The notes beneath the pieces are model-generated. The model ran no database searches. It was not told where the DNA came from and worked only from the letters and a program-made list of their open reading frames with translations. Source: Candidatus Latescibacterota bacterium (lineage in GTDB: Bacteria; Latescibacterota; MWCZ01). From it: a DNA stretch of 64,000 nucleotides. The first letter of the stretch is position 1. Each line of letters opens with the position of its first letter. A program made the position numbers and the translations under genes. The stretch covers positions 124,001 to 188,000 of the forward strand of contig JAKJDF010000005.1 of NCBI GenBank assembly GCA_022706085.1, in the 5' to 3' direction. Below are positions 29,601 to 35,879 of this stretch, in pieces.

Positions 29601-29824
29601 ATGAACTGCACGTCCGCGTCAAACAGCACGTCCACGCCCGGTTCGATGGTCAGGGTGTTGCCCGGGGGGATAGTGACCGTGCCGGTGACGCGGTAGGGGG
29701 AGCCTGAGTTGAGCCATGTTGTGGTGGTGATGTCGCCGCTCACAGGCGTCTGGGCGTGGCTTGCTCCGCCAAACAGCGCGATGGTCGCGACAAGAAGAGC
29801 AAAACCGAGGGATCTGGTGCGCAT
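20678..29824 (-). CDS. Giant secreted beta-helix protein, T9SS-type C-terminus
   Basis: 3048 aa. A signal peptide (FALLVATIALFGGASHA, cut before QTPVSGD) is followed by six modules. Each starts with a head like LTIEPGVDVLFDADV then EWGGI (near residues 60, 490, 830, 1335, 1675 and 2340), continues with right-handed beta-helix / Pmp-like repeats (GGA, N-[NT]-T, FxxN), and ends with a DPLFV...SPCINTGDP...DGTRADMGAF block. A dockerin-like pair of Asp-rich loops (GDVTMDGTISGQDASQ and ADVTNNGRATALDAA) lies near 2780, and a FlgD-like type IX sorting domain (NTPNPFNPTTTIRFGLP, ASGTYIYRL, KRMVMVK) ends the protein. Ala/Pro/Lys/Arg-rich stretches with a KPA core interrupt modules 3 to 6. A large cell-surface adhesin or matrix protein is likely; ligand unknown. 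GGGAGGGGG precedes the ATG. Confidence 0.88.
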   Translation of the reverse strand: MRTRSLGFALLVATIALFGGASHAQTPVSGDITTTTWLNSGSPYRVTGTVTIPPGNTLTIEPGVDVLFDADVQFIVQGSVQAAGTEAQNIRFMNGTAPEWGGIRISGGAASTFQYVQLSGGKAEGTAPSNLGGALMVTGAGTSVNVSNCLFSGNTALHGGAVAFTTGGTGQFTATTFTGNTSTSWGGAVYITSAGAVSFSSCKFEGNTSGTSGGAVAVDQSTGLVSFQSTEFRANHAGSYSGVVELYGASGKVVTSTFTDCLIENNTAASDAMIYGENYSNTTITNCIFRNNTGNSHGAGLALYGANAFATVTGSVFANNTASRGAALSIKWYATLNATNCTFVGNSITETGLGGAVYTYYSTTVNLKNCVVWGNTPNQMYAQSTAINATYSDVQGGWGGTGNIDADPLFVSAATGDYRLQPASPCIDSGDPTTTDLDGTRADMGALALDPADYPDIIFARGTLYTQTWQTGKTVRVKDVVTVDPWDVLTIEPGVDVLFDADVQFIVAGGLRALGTQTDSVRFAKGAAPEWGGLRFVSGDTVSSWLSYARISEGHADGGAEPENRGGGIFVDGSGTRVTLNRVVVRDNHADNDGGGIFLSNYASVIATDCAIVDNTAEDSGGGFDIRSGATAEIARCVIARNVCVNGGGSAFLLVDEGPASSATITNCTITENRVLVGHGALWVGGSSWTTVSGSILWGDLPDEVFLNGGTTTISFSDVQGGYPGDGNINADPVFASTDPASPDFLRLATGSPCIDTGDPGAHPDPDGTRADMGVFPVNQLWTGDPASVSATVTTTTWSAANSPYRVTGTVFVPAGNTLTIEPGVEVFFDADVPFVVDGALSAAGTEASPIRFGPGTSYNWGGLKFTGGANTLEHVEITGVYVWGGQGLKPARAERLASRARPATTERPARQPRVARPARTARVAYNDPDFTGGAIVVLNPGTSLALTNSIINGNEGEDGGGIHVANGANLTAAGSEITDNYASCGGGVYLRDATASFENCDISHNTGYVAGGGLDIDNSNTPGAVSFVACLIDSNTSYTFGGGMEVYMPGLTLSLSDCIVSGNHTDFDGGALHLYGYYENETLLGTANVANCRFQFNSGDRGGAIHTDCPTAITRSLFVRNYAGVYNSQQEAYGGAVCVDFTGSATVEQCTFSDNIAYNPYGTGGNGIYWSESATVSVHNSIVWGEYGQLWGSGLPIYRPAAGAAAAPAKAANGVGSSVRFSDIADGFADLLEGCFSSDPLFVQPFNTYNPYAATDYRLQAGSPCINTGDPGGPSGPREPDGSVADMGAFWFDLTGTNILTGTEFSRTLTPGEWRVKNRVTIPAENVLTIPPGTDLVFDADAPLVVNGSLHAEGTSKRVGERIRFRTEMPLDTYNGTGYWGGVRFVNPTAQSLLKYVHISRAHSASEEFWGGGAVSVTNNAETRYSADLDHVDIFMCVGGIGGAVYVSNADMAITNGEFSHNQAQNGSGGGVYVDYLSAVTVDRTVLVANTSYGGGGGVYVGEEAHAALTNCTIVDNSAQYDGGNGVYCSNYGTASIVNSILWGAQGQVFGPGMARPAGSSAAALGKAAPAAPLTMRFNDIVDDMSWFDESNISLLPLFVEAGPVNYNLRLQAGSPCIGAGENGVDMGAFAFNASYLYGQLTNLHWTLQDSPYRLAGSVTVPEGATLVIDPGVEVLAAADAALVVEGTLTAAGTEAGKIYFRPDVDQARWGGIRITGGSHTIQWADISGVYVISGVGGQGVKPAAGDRAADEAAILEQLRATVRPPTAPETRPRLTKAERRAQRAARGSTGATSESSTPSRRPAFNVDYYEDAGGAVFVTDAQLTIANTSIHNNVSFFGAGINARGTSSVTATDCQITDNRAMLVGGGINVSYGATIDATGCVISGNKAFVGLEGGGVRLFNAEATLTNCQITGNSGGFGGGVYADGSSLTVSGGTINGNAVKTVADSYGYYDGGAGGGVYAYNSSVAISGGAISGNTAEGATDEYGEQIGGQGGGVYYESNYPEGAPVLAISNSTVTNNTGVVGGGLYVEAYGEEGGDGQSGYTPTVNITDCTISGNAATDSYGGGIEAPGGALTITNCVFTGNTSYWEGAAGDLYGASATISGCRFENNTAGASSGALWLETEATIEKSVFVGNKAVPRWTGGEGSGSTIAGAVYSSGYGSTSIDRCTFVANEAVQADGVVILPPGDALLNRSARTAQFAQFGGAVYTDGYLTILSSIFWGNGPDEAAVGDNGSLDIMGSNLLGEYDGELWNCISADPMFVDSAGGDFHLKLGSPCVNTGSVNSPLDPDGSRSDIGAFYFDLTGYVWGDLAGTWTRGTYRVGAPVWVPSGATLTMEPGVDVLFDADVPLLVEGSLQALGEEGEGNGIRFFPGVAPEWGGLFFAGQLGKPANAQAPVAKPVAVQGEGSSTLQYVEITGADGDGADPNADLGFFGMMGGGVRVLGTSVDISHSRIHGNQAMYGGGLAAMEGGIMLNSCIVENNAAHAGLGGGFIAVYGGLMANDTEFRNNTAVDTSGFFEGVGGGGGYVEASYAFLERCGFRGNTADGKGGGVMITNDPYYPSPVEFQNCLFSGNTAAAGGGAYAATPVQGVKPAIGLPDSLRAPLAARPAAFARTQQVPGTSFVNCTFSGNTATGAESGGPIAVKPAGTSDVLPITYGGGIVADGEFSLSSSIVWGNTPDQISMAIALPVTKPAGTAALPGITYSDVQMDEGMVWEGIGNISADPLFVDVQTADYRLTAYSPCINTGDPAGAPDPNGTRADMGAFPLEFRTGDVTMDGTISGQDASQVLQFSVKLIPSIPFALADVTNNGRATALDAAMILFKWLRLSLGEDFTFPLDEGYYNPAKLAIPASPRTLTWERSGSAWELRADNPEGLMAGEFAFNVGSDVALSAEAGQYYATNREGEIVRVAFARTDFTSPVLIRLVDDGRLLAPPSIASMELNEGMTPILRVVRPVEFALEQNTPNPFNPTTTIRFGLPVEGRVQLIVYDVTGRVVRTLVDAKMEAGVHSITWDGRDALGRDAASGTYIYRLVAPNGVLVKRMVMVK

Positions 29825-29831
29825 GGTGGGA

Positions 29832-29854
29832 CCCCCTCCCGCATGGCGCGGGGG
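29832..29854 (-). promoter_or_regulatory. Hairpin covering the ribosome binding site of the giant gene
   Basis: On the minus strand CCCCCGC pairs with GCGGG and GGGG across a five-base loop, so the Shine-Dalgarno GGGAGGGGG eight bases before the ATG would be double-stranded. This could hold translation low until melted. Confidence 0.35.
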
Positions 29855-30186
29855 TATGCGGTGCGTTCACGCGAAAAAGGCGAAGGTTCTCGTGTATCCC
29901 GCAGATTGACGAGCCCCTGAAATGGCTCATCCCCCACCGCGCGGTTGCGTGGAAGGGCGGCGCATTCATATTTGTGGTGATTATGCTGCTAAAGATACCC
30001 CGTTTCGAAACCATGTCAAATGTTGCCCGGATTGCGCCTGGCTCGCGTGTCCTCAGAACGCCTCGCAGTCGCATTCCCGTCCCCCTGCGTACCCCGAATG
30101 AACTTTTTTGCGTCGAAAAGCTTGACACGAAGACGCCGCGATGCCAGTGTGTGAATGTGGCAGAAATCCGGTGGGAACCAGTTGCC

Positions 30187-30233
30187 GGTCGTCTCGACAC
30201 AACACGCTCCGCCGGGCTCGCCACTCGAATGCC
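30187..30233. repeat. Palindromic repeat family A, copy 4
   Basis: GGTCGTCTCGACACAAC at the left and CGCCACTCGAATGCC at the right. The right end is mutated relative to the other copies. Confidence 0.55.
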
Positions 30234-30244
30234 GTGTTTGGGTC

Positions 30245-30271
30245 GTCATTCCCGCGCAGGCGGGAATCCAG
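30245..30271 (+). repeat. dRS3-like palindrome, copy 1 (forward)
   Basis: GTCATTCCCGCGCAGGCG followed by GGAATCCAG. The core ATTCCCGC-GCAG-GCGGGAAT is a palindrome of the type known from Neisseria dRS3 elements and many other genomes. Confidence 0.75.
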
Positions 30272-30398
30272 AAAAAGGCGCGGGTGCACTTCCGTCGGGC
30301 AACCGTGGACGCACATCGCGAAATCAATCGTCATGTGCGTGGGACATTGCGTGGGCGTAGACCACGGCGAAGGCCTGGTCTCTGCGTCTCGGTGAATG

Positions 30399-30425
30399 CT
30401 GGATTCCCGCCTGCGCGGGAATGAC
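30399..30425 (-). repeat. dRS3-like palindrome, copy 2 (reverse)
   Basis: Exact reverse complement of the copy at 30245-30271. The two bracket 127 bp in inverted orientation. Confidence 0.75.
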
Positions 30426-30493
30426 GGCTCACCCGCACGTCTTGTCCCGTTCGTCGCCAGACAGGGCCGGAACGGGGTTCGATGAACTGCGGC

Positions 30494-30545
30494 GGTCGTC
30501 TCGATACAACGGCCTTCGCGCAGGCCTGGCCGTCACTCGACGACC
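30494..30545. repeat. Palindromic repeat family A, copy 5
   Basis: GGTCGTCTCGATACAAC at the left, CGTCACTCGACGACC at the right, inner GGCCTTCGCGCAGGCC hairpin. This is the most complete copy. Confidence 0.65.
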
Positions 30546-30683
30546 GTGCCTGCCGGGGGAATTGCGGGAAGCGAAGGATCTCTGTGTCGGCAAAGGCCGA
30601 GGCCATTTCCCGGAACAACGGCGGAGCGAAAGCGAAACGAAGTCCCCCGGCCGTTATATCGAGTCGCACGTGTGGGAAATACC

Positions 30684-30710
30684 GTCATTCCAGCGCAGGC
30701 GGGAATCCAG
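30684..30710 (+). repeat. dRS3-like palindrome, copy 3 (forward)
   Basis: Differs from copy 1 by one base in the left arm (GTCATTCCAGCGCAGGCG). Confidence 0.7.
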
Positions 30711-30802
30711 AACACAGAACACGGAAGGGGTGCCTCTGAATGCGAAGTAGCAAGGCATCGCAGACCAACTTTCGGGGCGCGCCTGGGAGATGCCGGAGGT
30801 AA

Positions 30803-30828
30803 TGGATTCCCGCCTGCGCGGGAATGAC
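30803..30828 (-). repeat. dRS3-like palindrome, copy 4 (reverse)
   Basis: Reverse complement of the element without its last base. With copy 3 it brackets 92 bp, as copies 1 and 2 do. Confidence 0.7.
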
Positions 30829-30880
30829 GGCGCTGCTCGTTGGCGGGAAGGAGCGGCGGGCGCCAGAGAAGGCCTGGAAA

Positions 30881-30905
30881 AGATTCTTCGCTCCGCTCAG
30901 AATGA
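30881..30905 (-). repeat. GCGGAGCGAAGAATC element, copy 1
   Basis: Reads AGATTCTTCGCTCCGCTC then AGAATGAC. It is the reverse complement of copy 2 at 31041-31066. Such elements are widely dispersed in bacterial genomes with this consensus. Confidence 0.65.
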
Positions 30906-31040
30906 CGGAATCGAAGAGGCGCGGACACCGTATGCCAGGGTCCCCGGACGGCGGCCGTCTTATGCGTCCGGTAAGTGCGGGAGGATGCATGCCACTCGTC
31001 CCGTTCCTGCGCCGCACTACCATTGACACGAAGAGCACGC

Positions 31041-31066
31041 GTCATTCTGAGCGGAGCGAAGAATCT
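31041..31066 (+). repeat. GCGGAGCGAAGAATC element, copy 2
   Basis: GTCATTCTGAGCGGAGCG followed by AAGAATCT, inverted with respect to copy 1. Confidence 0.65.
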
Positions 31067-31085
31067 CAGCGTTGGCGCGAGCACC

Positions 31086-31140
31086 GGTCATCTCGATACA
31101 CGGCTGGGGACGCACGCGTTCCACGCCGAACTCGATGACC
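31086..31140. repeat. Palindromic repeat family A, copy 6
   Basis: GGTCATCTCGATACACGG at the left and GAACTCGATGACC at the right. The left end reappears in reverse at 99-116, so elements occur in both orientations across 31 kb. Confidence 0.65.
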
Positions 31141-31236
31141 GTGCGTGGGTCCGGCCGAGCCACTGGACGGCCGTTCCAGGCCGGTCATTGAGCCTGTCGA
31201 AATGCCCGGCGCGACTTTCCGAAACGCACCGGAAGA

Positions 31237-31280
31237 GATATTCTTCGCTGCGCTCGCAGACGCTTGCGGCTCAGAATGAC
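31237..31280 (-). repeat. GCGGAGCGAAGAATC element, copy 3 with insertion
   Basis: ATATTCTTCGCTGCGCTC, then a 19-base insert-like stretch, then GGCTCAGAATGAC. The arms match copies 1 and 2 but the loop is extended. Confidence 0.5.
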
Positions 31281-31415
31281 GGGATCGAACGGGCTCGGAC
31301 AGGAGAATCCGTCGGAGGGGGCAGGGCGTGTGAGCCGGGTTGCCCCTGAGGCGAATTTGGAGGCATTCTTCCGATTCGCACACGCTGTGGATTGGTTCAG
31401 ATGCGGGAGACATCG

Positions 31416-32357
31416 ATGCGGGCAAACACCGATTGGTTCCGTGACGCGAAATGGGGCGTATTCATGCACTGGCTGGCAACCATGCATCGCCCGGGCTGCA
31501 CGGTGGATGAGTGGAACGCGATGGTGGACGCGTTCGACGTTGACGGCCTGGCGAATCAGCTTGCCGCGGCGGGGGCCGGGTATCTGTTCTTCACCGTGGG
31601 ACAGATTGACGGCTTCTACGCCTGCCCGAACGAGGCGTACGACCGCATCGTCGGAATCCAGCCTTCTAAATGCTCGCGCCGGGATCTGGTAAGCGACCTT
31701 TCGGACGCCCTGGCGGAGAAAGGAATCCGGCTGCTGGTGTATCTGCCCGCGGAGCCGCCGTACCTCGACAAAGAAGCAGTGGCGAAATTCCCGTGGGTAC
31801 GCGAGCCGAAAAACCAGAGGCAAGCCGAGTTCCAGACGATGTGGGAAGGGGTCATCCGGGATTTTGCGCTGCGGTGCGGGACGAAGATCTGGGGCTGGTG
31901 GTTCGATGGCTGTTACTACGCCACGGACATGTACCGCCACCCGGAGCCGCCGAATTTTGCCAGCTTCGCGGCCGCGGCGAAGGCGGGCAATCCACAGGCA
32001 CTCGTGGCGTTCAATCAGGGCGTGCACACGCCGGTTAAGCCGCAATCAGCGTTCGAGGACTACACTGCGGGTGAAATCAGCGACGCCTTCCCCGTCTGGC
32101 AGGGGTACGACAACCTGCCGGGCCGTTTCGTCGGCGGGGCGCAGTACCACATCCTCTCCTACCTTGCCGGGAAATGGGGGTACGACAACCCACGCTTTCC
32201 CGACGAATTCGTCATCGGCTACACGAAACACGTGAACCAGCACGAGGGCGTGGTCACATGGGACGTTCCCAACACGCCGGCGGGTCTGATCAGGGAACCG
32301 TTCATGAACCAACTGACGGCGCTCGGCAGAGCGCTTGGAACCATACGACGAACGTGA
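31416..32357 (+). CDS. GH29-like alpha-L-fucosidase-related hydrolase
   Basis: 313 aa. The start of the barrel (TDWFRDAKWGVFMHW) and YLFFTVGQIDGFY match the N-terminal catalytic region of GH29 fucosidases, and WGWWFDGCYY places the nucleophile Asp in the usual WFDG context near residue 165. It is shorter than typical GH29 enzymes (about 450 aa) and lacks the C-terminal beta-sandwich. No signal peptide is seen, so it probably works in the cytoplasm. The ATG at 31416 follows GGGAG; two upstream starts are possible. It is the first of three plus-strand genes with spacings of 13 and 46 bases. Actual substrate is not proven. Confidence 0.65.
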   Translation: MRANTDWFRDAKWGVFMHWLATMHRPGCTVDEWNAMVDAFDVDGLANQLAAAGAGYLFFTVGQIDGFYACPNEAYDRIVGIQPSKCSRRDLVSDLSDALAEKGIRLLVYLPAEPPYLDKEAVAKFPWVREPKNQRQAEFQTMWEGVIRDFALRCGTKIWGWWFDGCYYATDMYRHPEPPNFASFAAAAKAGNPQALVAFNQGVHTPVKPQSAFEDYTAGEISDAFPVWQGYDNLPGRFVGGAQYHILSYLAGKWGYDNPRFPDEFVIGYTKHVNQHEGVVTWDVPNTPAGLIREPFMNQLTALGRALGTIRRT

Positions 32358-32370
32358 GGAGAACATCCCA

Positions 32371-33201
32371 ATGACACGTTACATCGCGGCGTACGATACG
32401 GAATCCCCACGGTGCATCAAGGGAGTCCGGGAGATCGTGCGGGTGCACAGAAAGTACTCGATGCCGGCGACGTTTTTCATCACCGGTACGACGGCAGAAG
32501 GCAACCCCGGGGAGTATCGCGAACTGTTCGACGACCCGCTGTTCGAAGTGGCGTCCCACACGTACTCCCACAAGATGCTGCGGGATAACCCGTTTTGTGG
32601 CCCGGCACAGCCGCCGGAGGGGATACGGGAGCAAATACTTCGGGGCACGGAGGTCGTCGAGAAGGTGTTCAGGCGGGATTGTCTGGGGCTTCGGCCGGGG
32701 TGCAGTTTCGAGTTCGGCCTCAAGGGCGCGCCGGAGGTGCTGGCAGTGGTTCAGGAAGCAGGGCTCAAGTATGTGAGCAGCATGGCGTGGGGGAAAGACT
32801 ACAGCCTGCCTGCGCCGCTGAACCAGCCGTTCCGCTACGAAGAGGACGGGTACCCGGAAATCTGGGAGATCCCCTGCCACGGCTGGCATGAGAATCTGCT
32901 CAAGAACCACAACAAATGGGGTCCCCGCCGGATCACGCTCTGGCCGCCAGAGATGCCGGACGCCATCCCGCCGGACTTCCTGAAAACGCCGGAAGAGGAA
33001 TTCGCCGTGAACAAGGTGTTTCTGGACAAGGCGAAGAGGGACGAACTTGCGTTCGTCTCGCTCATCTGGCATCCGTGGTCGCTGTATGCGTTCGATCCGG
33101 ACATGCGGATGCTCGAGCTGACGTTTGCGTATGTGCAGTCCATGGGGTTGAAGACGACCACGTACTCGGAGTTCTGCGGCGAACTCAACGCCGCCAAGTA
33201 A
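32371..33201 (+). CDS. NodB-like polysaccharide deacetylase family protein
   Basis: 276 aa. It shows a NodB-homology pattern: first motif AAYDTESPR (DTE where DD is common), second motif SHTYSHKML with the two metal-binding His (residues about 65-70), an Arg motif LRPGCSFEFG, and a late His in SLIWHPWSLY. Family members remove N-acetyl groups from sugars or act on other amides. The change in motif 1 is also found in branches that act on other substrates, so sugar deacetylation is only a family-level call. GAGGAG precedes the ATG at 32371. Spacing suggests one operon with the GH29-like gene before it and the 851 aa gene after it. Confidence 0.72.
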   Translation: MTRYIAAYDTESPRCIKGVREIVRVHRKYSMPATFFITGTTAEGNPGEYRELFDDPLFEVASHTYSHKMLRDNPFCGPAQPPEGIREQILRGTEVVEKVFRRDCLGLRPGCSFEFGLKGAPEVLAVVQEAGLKYVSSMAWGKDYSLPAPLNQPFRYEEDGYPEIWEIPCHGWHENLLKNHNKWGPRRITLWPPEMPDAIPPDFLKTPEEEFAVNKVFLDKAKRDELAFVSLIWHPWSLYAFDPDMRMLELTFAYVQSMGLKTTTYSEFCGELNAAK

Positions 33202-33247
33202 GCGAGGCGGAAGCGATTTCGCTGCTCCTTTCACGAGTGGAGAGGGT

Positions 33248-35803
33248 ATGGATACCTCTGTTTCGCGCCGGTTATTGCAGACGATTGACTGCACTGGAGA
33301 GTTCGGACCCGACCGGTATTTCTCCCACGGGACGGCCGCCGTGGTGGAATCCGAGGCCGGGCGGTACCGGGAAGCGGAAGGGGTGCCGGGTGCGCGGTTC
33401 GCGTACCGGTTCGCCATTGAGCACGTCGGGCGGCCACATGAGGTGGTGATCCAATACCCGGACGACAAGCGCCGGTTCATGTGCGTGATGGACGGGACGT
33501 GTTACGACCTCACCACGGGCATTCTCACGGGCGGCCGCCTCCCCTTGAGCGGGGAGATGTTGGAATTGCGGCAGATTTTCTGGCCGCGCTGGACGGACTG
33601 CAGCATCGTCTTCATGACGTGGGGCGAGGGAGAACCGGCCGCGGCGGCGCGAATCGAGGTATTTGAACTGGGCGACCTGCCGCCCGCACCGTTTTCCCGT
33701 GATCCCCGACACGGGCCGTTTCGCGAAATCGGCGTTCAGTATGAAGATCCCTGCGGGACCTGCGCAAGTGAGGGTGCGCTCAATAGAGACGAGTGGACGG
33801 ACCGCATCGTTGCGTACATGAAACACACCGGCCAGCAGAGCCTCACCTATCCACTGGCGTGGTACCATGGCCCGACGTTTCCCTCCAACCGGGAACCGAG
33901 CTCGCAACTGGACTGGATTGTGGCGCCGGACAGAACGTGCTACTCGCGCTGGACATCCCATCCAGCGGACTGGTACCAAGGTCTGCTCCAGCGCTTCTCG
34001 GACGAAGGGCTCACGTTTCGCGGCTCGCTCACGATGCTTCGGCTGGGAAGCCTCATGGCGGGCATGCAGGTGGATGAGGAGGCTATCCATCGCGGCGCGG
34101 ACACGTACAATACCGTGCTCTGGAACGGCACCGTTCGCGCGGGCACCGGCGACTGGACGCCGATGTACGACGCCCGGTTCATGTCGCAGTTGGCGAAGAA
34201 ACTCGACGAGGTGCCCGAATATGAGCCACTCAATTCCGGGCAGCCGGGTTACCCGCCGTTTCTTTATGGAGAACGCCCCAATCCGGACGGTGGCGGCCCC
34301 GTGTTCAACCCGCTCCACCCGACGGTTCAAGCGGCGGTTCTGGCACTTGTGCGCGAAATCGCCGATCGGTATGCGAAATACCCGGCATTCACAGGTATCT
34401 CGTTCAATTATTTCGCGGCACAAATGCTCTGGTTCGGGTCTTTGAGGGCCGGCTACGACGACACCACCATCCGCCTGTTCGAGAAGGAAACGGGCCTCAA
34501 AGTTCCGGGAGATCCAACTTCACCGGACCGTTTCTTTCAGCGCTACCTGCACTTGACGACCCGGTGCCGGACCTCATGGATCGAATGGCGGTGCCTGAAG
34601 ATTCGCGACCTCATGCGGCAAATCCGTGACACGCTGCGGGGGGTGCGTCCCGACTTGACGGTTACGCTGACGTTGTGGCAGGAAACCGTAGTGCCCTTCC
34701 TGTTTTCGGGAATGCATGCAGGAACACAACTCGGCGCGCGACCAGGGGCATTTGAGTTTTACCGGGAGGGCGGCGTGGACTGGGATGTGTTCCGCCACGA
34801 ACCCGGCATACTGCTCGACCTCGAAATGGGCGATTCGCGGGACAGGGGCGGTCACGGCGCCAACCCGGCGGCAGGGGTAAATACGCCGCTGGAGGTGGAT
34901 TGCATGTTCCGGGACCACGCCTACCTCGACACGTGTTCCCTTGAGGCCGCTGGCAGGCAAGACCGGCCCGGGGCGTTCCTTTTCAACTGCTGGGTTGAGG
35001 CGTGGGGCCGCTATCTCTGGTTTCCCGTGGAGCCCGAAGACCCGAATCTTACGGTGGTGTCGGATATGGACGGGCAGCAGCCCGATGCAATCGTCCGATC
35101 CCATTCCGAGTACCCGGTGGATGGTTTCTGGTGGAAGCCCCAGATGCGTATTACGCCGGCGCTTAAAGGCGGCCGCCATTTCCTCGAAGGATTTTGCCAC
35201 GCTCTTGCGGAGTTGGACGCATGCCGCATTACCCAGGGCGGCTTATTCCTCGACACGGCGCATACGGAAGAACTCGGCAGGTTCGCCTCGGTGTTCCGGG
35301 CCCTTCCGAACGAGAAGTTCGAGACAGTGGGACATACGACCGATCCTGTTGCAGTGCGCAGCCTGGTCAGGGACGACCGGCGGTACGTGTACCTCGTGAA
35401 TCGCGAGTATTACCCGGTGAGAGTGGAGCTTGAATTCGCCCGGTCACCGGAGGAGAGGGTGAATCTGGCCACCGGGCTTACAGAAGCGGCAGCGTCCCCG
35501 TGGGCGGTTGCTCTCGCACCCTACGAACTGCGCGCGTACACGGTAGCGGCAGAGACTGCGATCTCGGGATTTCGCGCTGAACCCCCGTTTGACATCACGT
35601 CCGCGCTTGAGGCTCGCGCTCGAGAAGCCTTTTCGGCTATGGAGGCCGTGCGTGTTTCCGGAACACTGGTTCCGGGCATGGAACGGATGATGGGTGAGAT
35701 AGAGCGCGCGCTTGAGGAGAAGCGCTACGCGTGGCTTCGCCGCGCGTTGGACGGGTACATCGTGCGGAAGTGCCAGGCGCTGGCGGCATACAGGAACGAG
35801 TGA
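33248..35803 (+). CDS. Large putative glycoside hydrolase
   Basis: 851 aa, no signal peptide. An N-terminal part of about 150 residues looks like a beta-sandwich (FAYRFAIEHVGRPHEVVIQY). The middle is TIM-barrel-like with acidic strand ends (FTGISFNYFAAQMLWFG, DWDVFRHEPGILLDLEMGD, GAFLFNCWVEAWGRYLWF) and HPTVQAAVLALVREIADRYA, a phrase seen in GHL10/DUF4015-like proteins. A C-terminal sandwich (DDRRYVYLVNREYYPVRVEL) precedes a helical tail. I cannot name the GH family. GGAG lies just before the ATG. It ends the three-gene group and is followed by a hairpin between convergent genes. Confidence 0.6.
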   Translation: MDTSVSRRLLQTIDCTGEFGPDRYFSHGTAAVVESEAGRYREAEGVPGARFAYRFAIEHVGRPHEVVIQYPDDKRRFMCVMDGTCYDLTTGILTGGRLPLSGEMLELRQIFWPRWTDCSIVFMTWGEGEPAAAARIEVFELGDLPPAPFSRDPRHGPFREIGVQYEDPCGTCASEGALNRDEWTDRIVAYMKHTGQQSLTYPLAWYHGPTFPSNREPSSQLDWIVAPDRTCYSRWTSHPADWYQGLLQRFSDEGLTFRGSLTMLRLGSLMAGMQVDEEAIHRGADTYNTVLWNGTVRAGTGDWTPMYDARFMSQLAKKLDEVPEYEPLNSGQPGYPPFLYGERPNPDGGGPVFNPLHPTVQAAVLALVREIADRYAKYPAFTGISFNYFAAQMLWFGSLRAGYDDTTIRLFEKETGLKVPGDPTSPDRFFQRYLHLTTRCRTSWIEWRCLKIRDLMRQIRDTLRGVRPDLTVTLTLWQETVVPFLFSGMHAGTQLGARPGAFEFYREGGVDWDVFRHEPGILLDLEMGDSRDRGGHGANPAAGVNTPLEVDCMFRDHAYLDTCSLEAAGRQDRPGAFLFNCWVEAWGRYLWFPVEPEDPNLTVVSDMDGQQPDAIVRSHSEYPVDGFWWKPQMRITPALKGGRHFLEGFCHALAELDACRITQGGLFLDTAHTEELGRFASVFRALPNEKFETVGHTTDPVAVRSLVRDDRRYVYLVNREYYPVRVELEFARSPEERVNLATGLTEAAASPWAVALAPYELRAYTVAAETAISGFRAEPPFDITSALEARAREAFSAMEAVRVSGTLVPGMERMMGEIERALEEKRYAWLRRALDGYIVRKCQALAAYRNE

Positions 35804-35824
35804 CGGGAGGCTGACAAATGCACG

Positions 35825-35857
35825 GCCCGGCTCACACAAGGGAAGCACGAGCCGGGC
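35825..35857. terminator. Bidirectional terminator-like hairpin
   Basis: GCCCGGCTC (35825-35833) and GAGCCGGGC (35849-35857) pair exactly around a 15-base loop, between two convergent genes. T-runs are weak on both sides. Confidence 0.55.
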
Positions 35858-35879
35858 TTCTGGATTACGCGCGGCCAAC

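Larger units (their letters stand above)
29855..31415. other. Gene-free island of palindromic repeats
   Basis: About 1.56 kb without a credible gene: all open frames here are short, overlap in several frames and read through the palindromes. The stretch contains three copies of family A, four of the CGCGCAGGCG-type palindrome, three of the GCGGAGCGAAGAAT-type element, and a GTCATTGAGCCTGTCGAAAT element at 31184-31204. It separates the giant beta-helix gene from the carbohydrate cluster. No transposase is seen, so these look like REP or MITE-like non-autonomous elements. Confidence 0.75.

Noticed and set aside
30184-31280. CRISPR-like array
   Set aside because: Repeats are palindromes of different families, unequal spacing and mixed orientation. 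No cas genes are in the window.
30016-31349. Several short frames in the repeat island
   Set aside because: They translate the palindromes themselves (for example FPRRRES-type strings), occur in several frames at once and lack ribosome binding sites.
32302-33480. Minus-strand open frame of 392 codons
   Set aside because: It is antisense to the NodB-like gene and the start of the 851 aa gene; no domain is recognisable.
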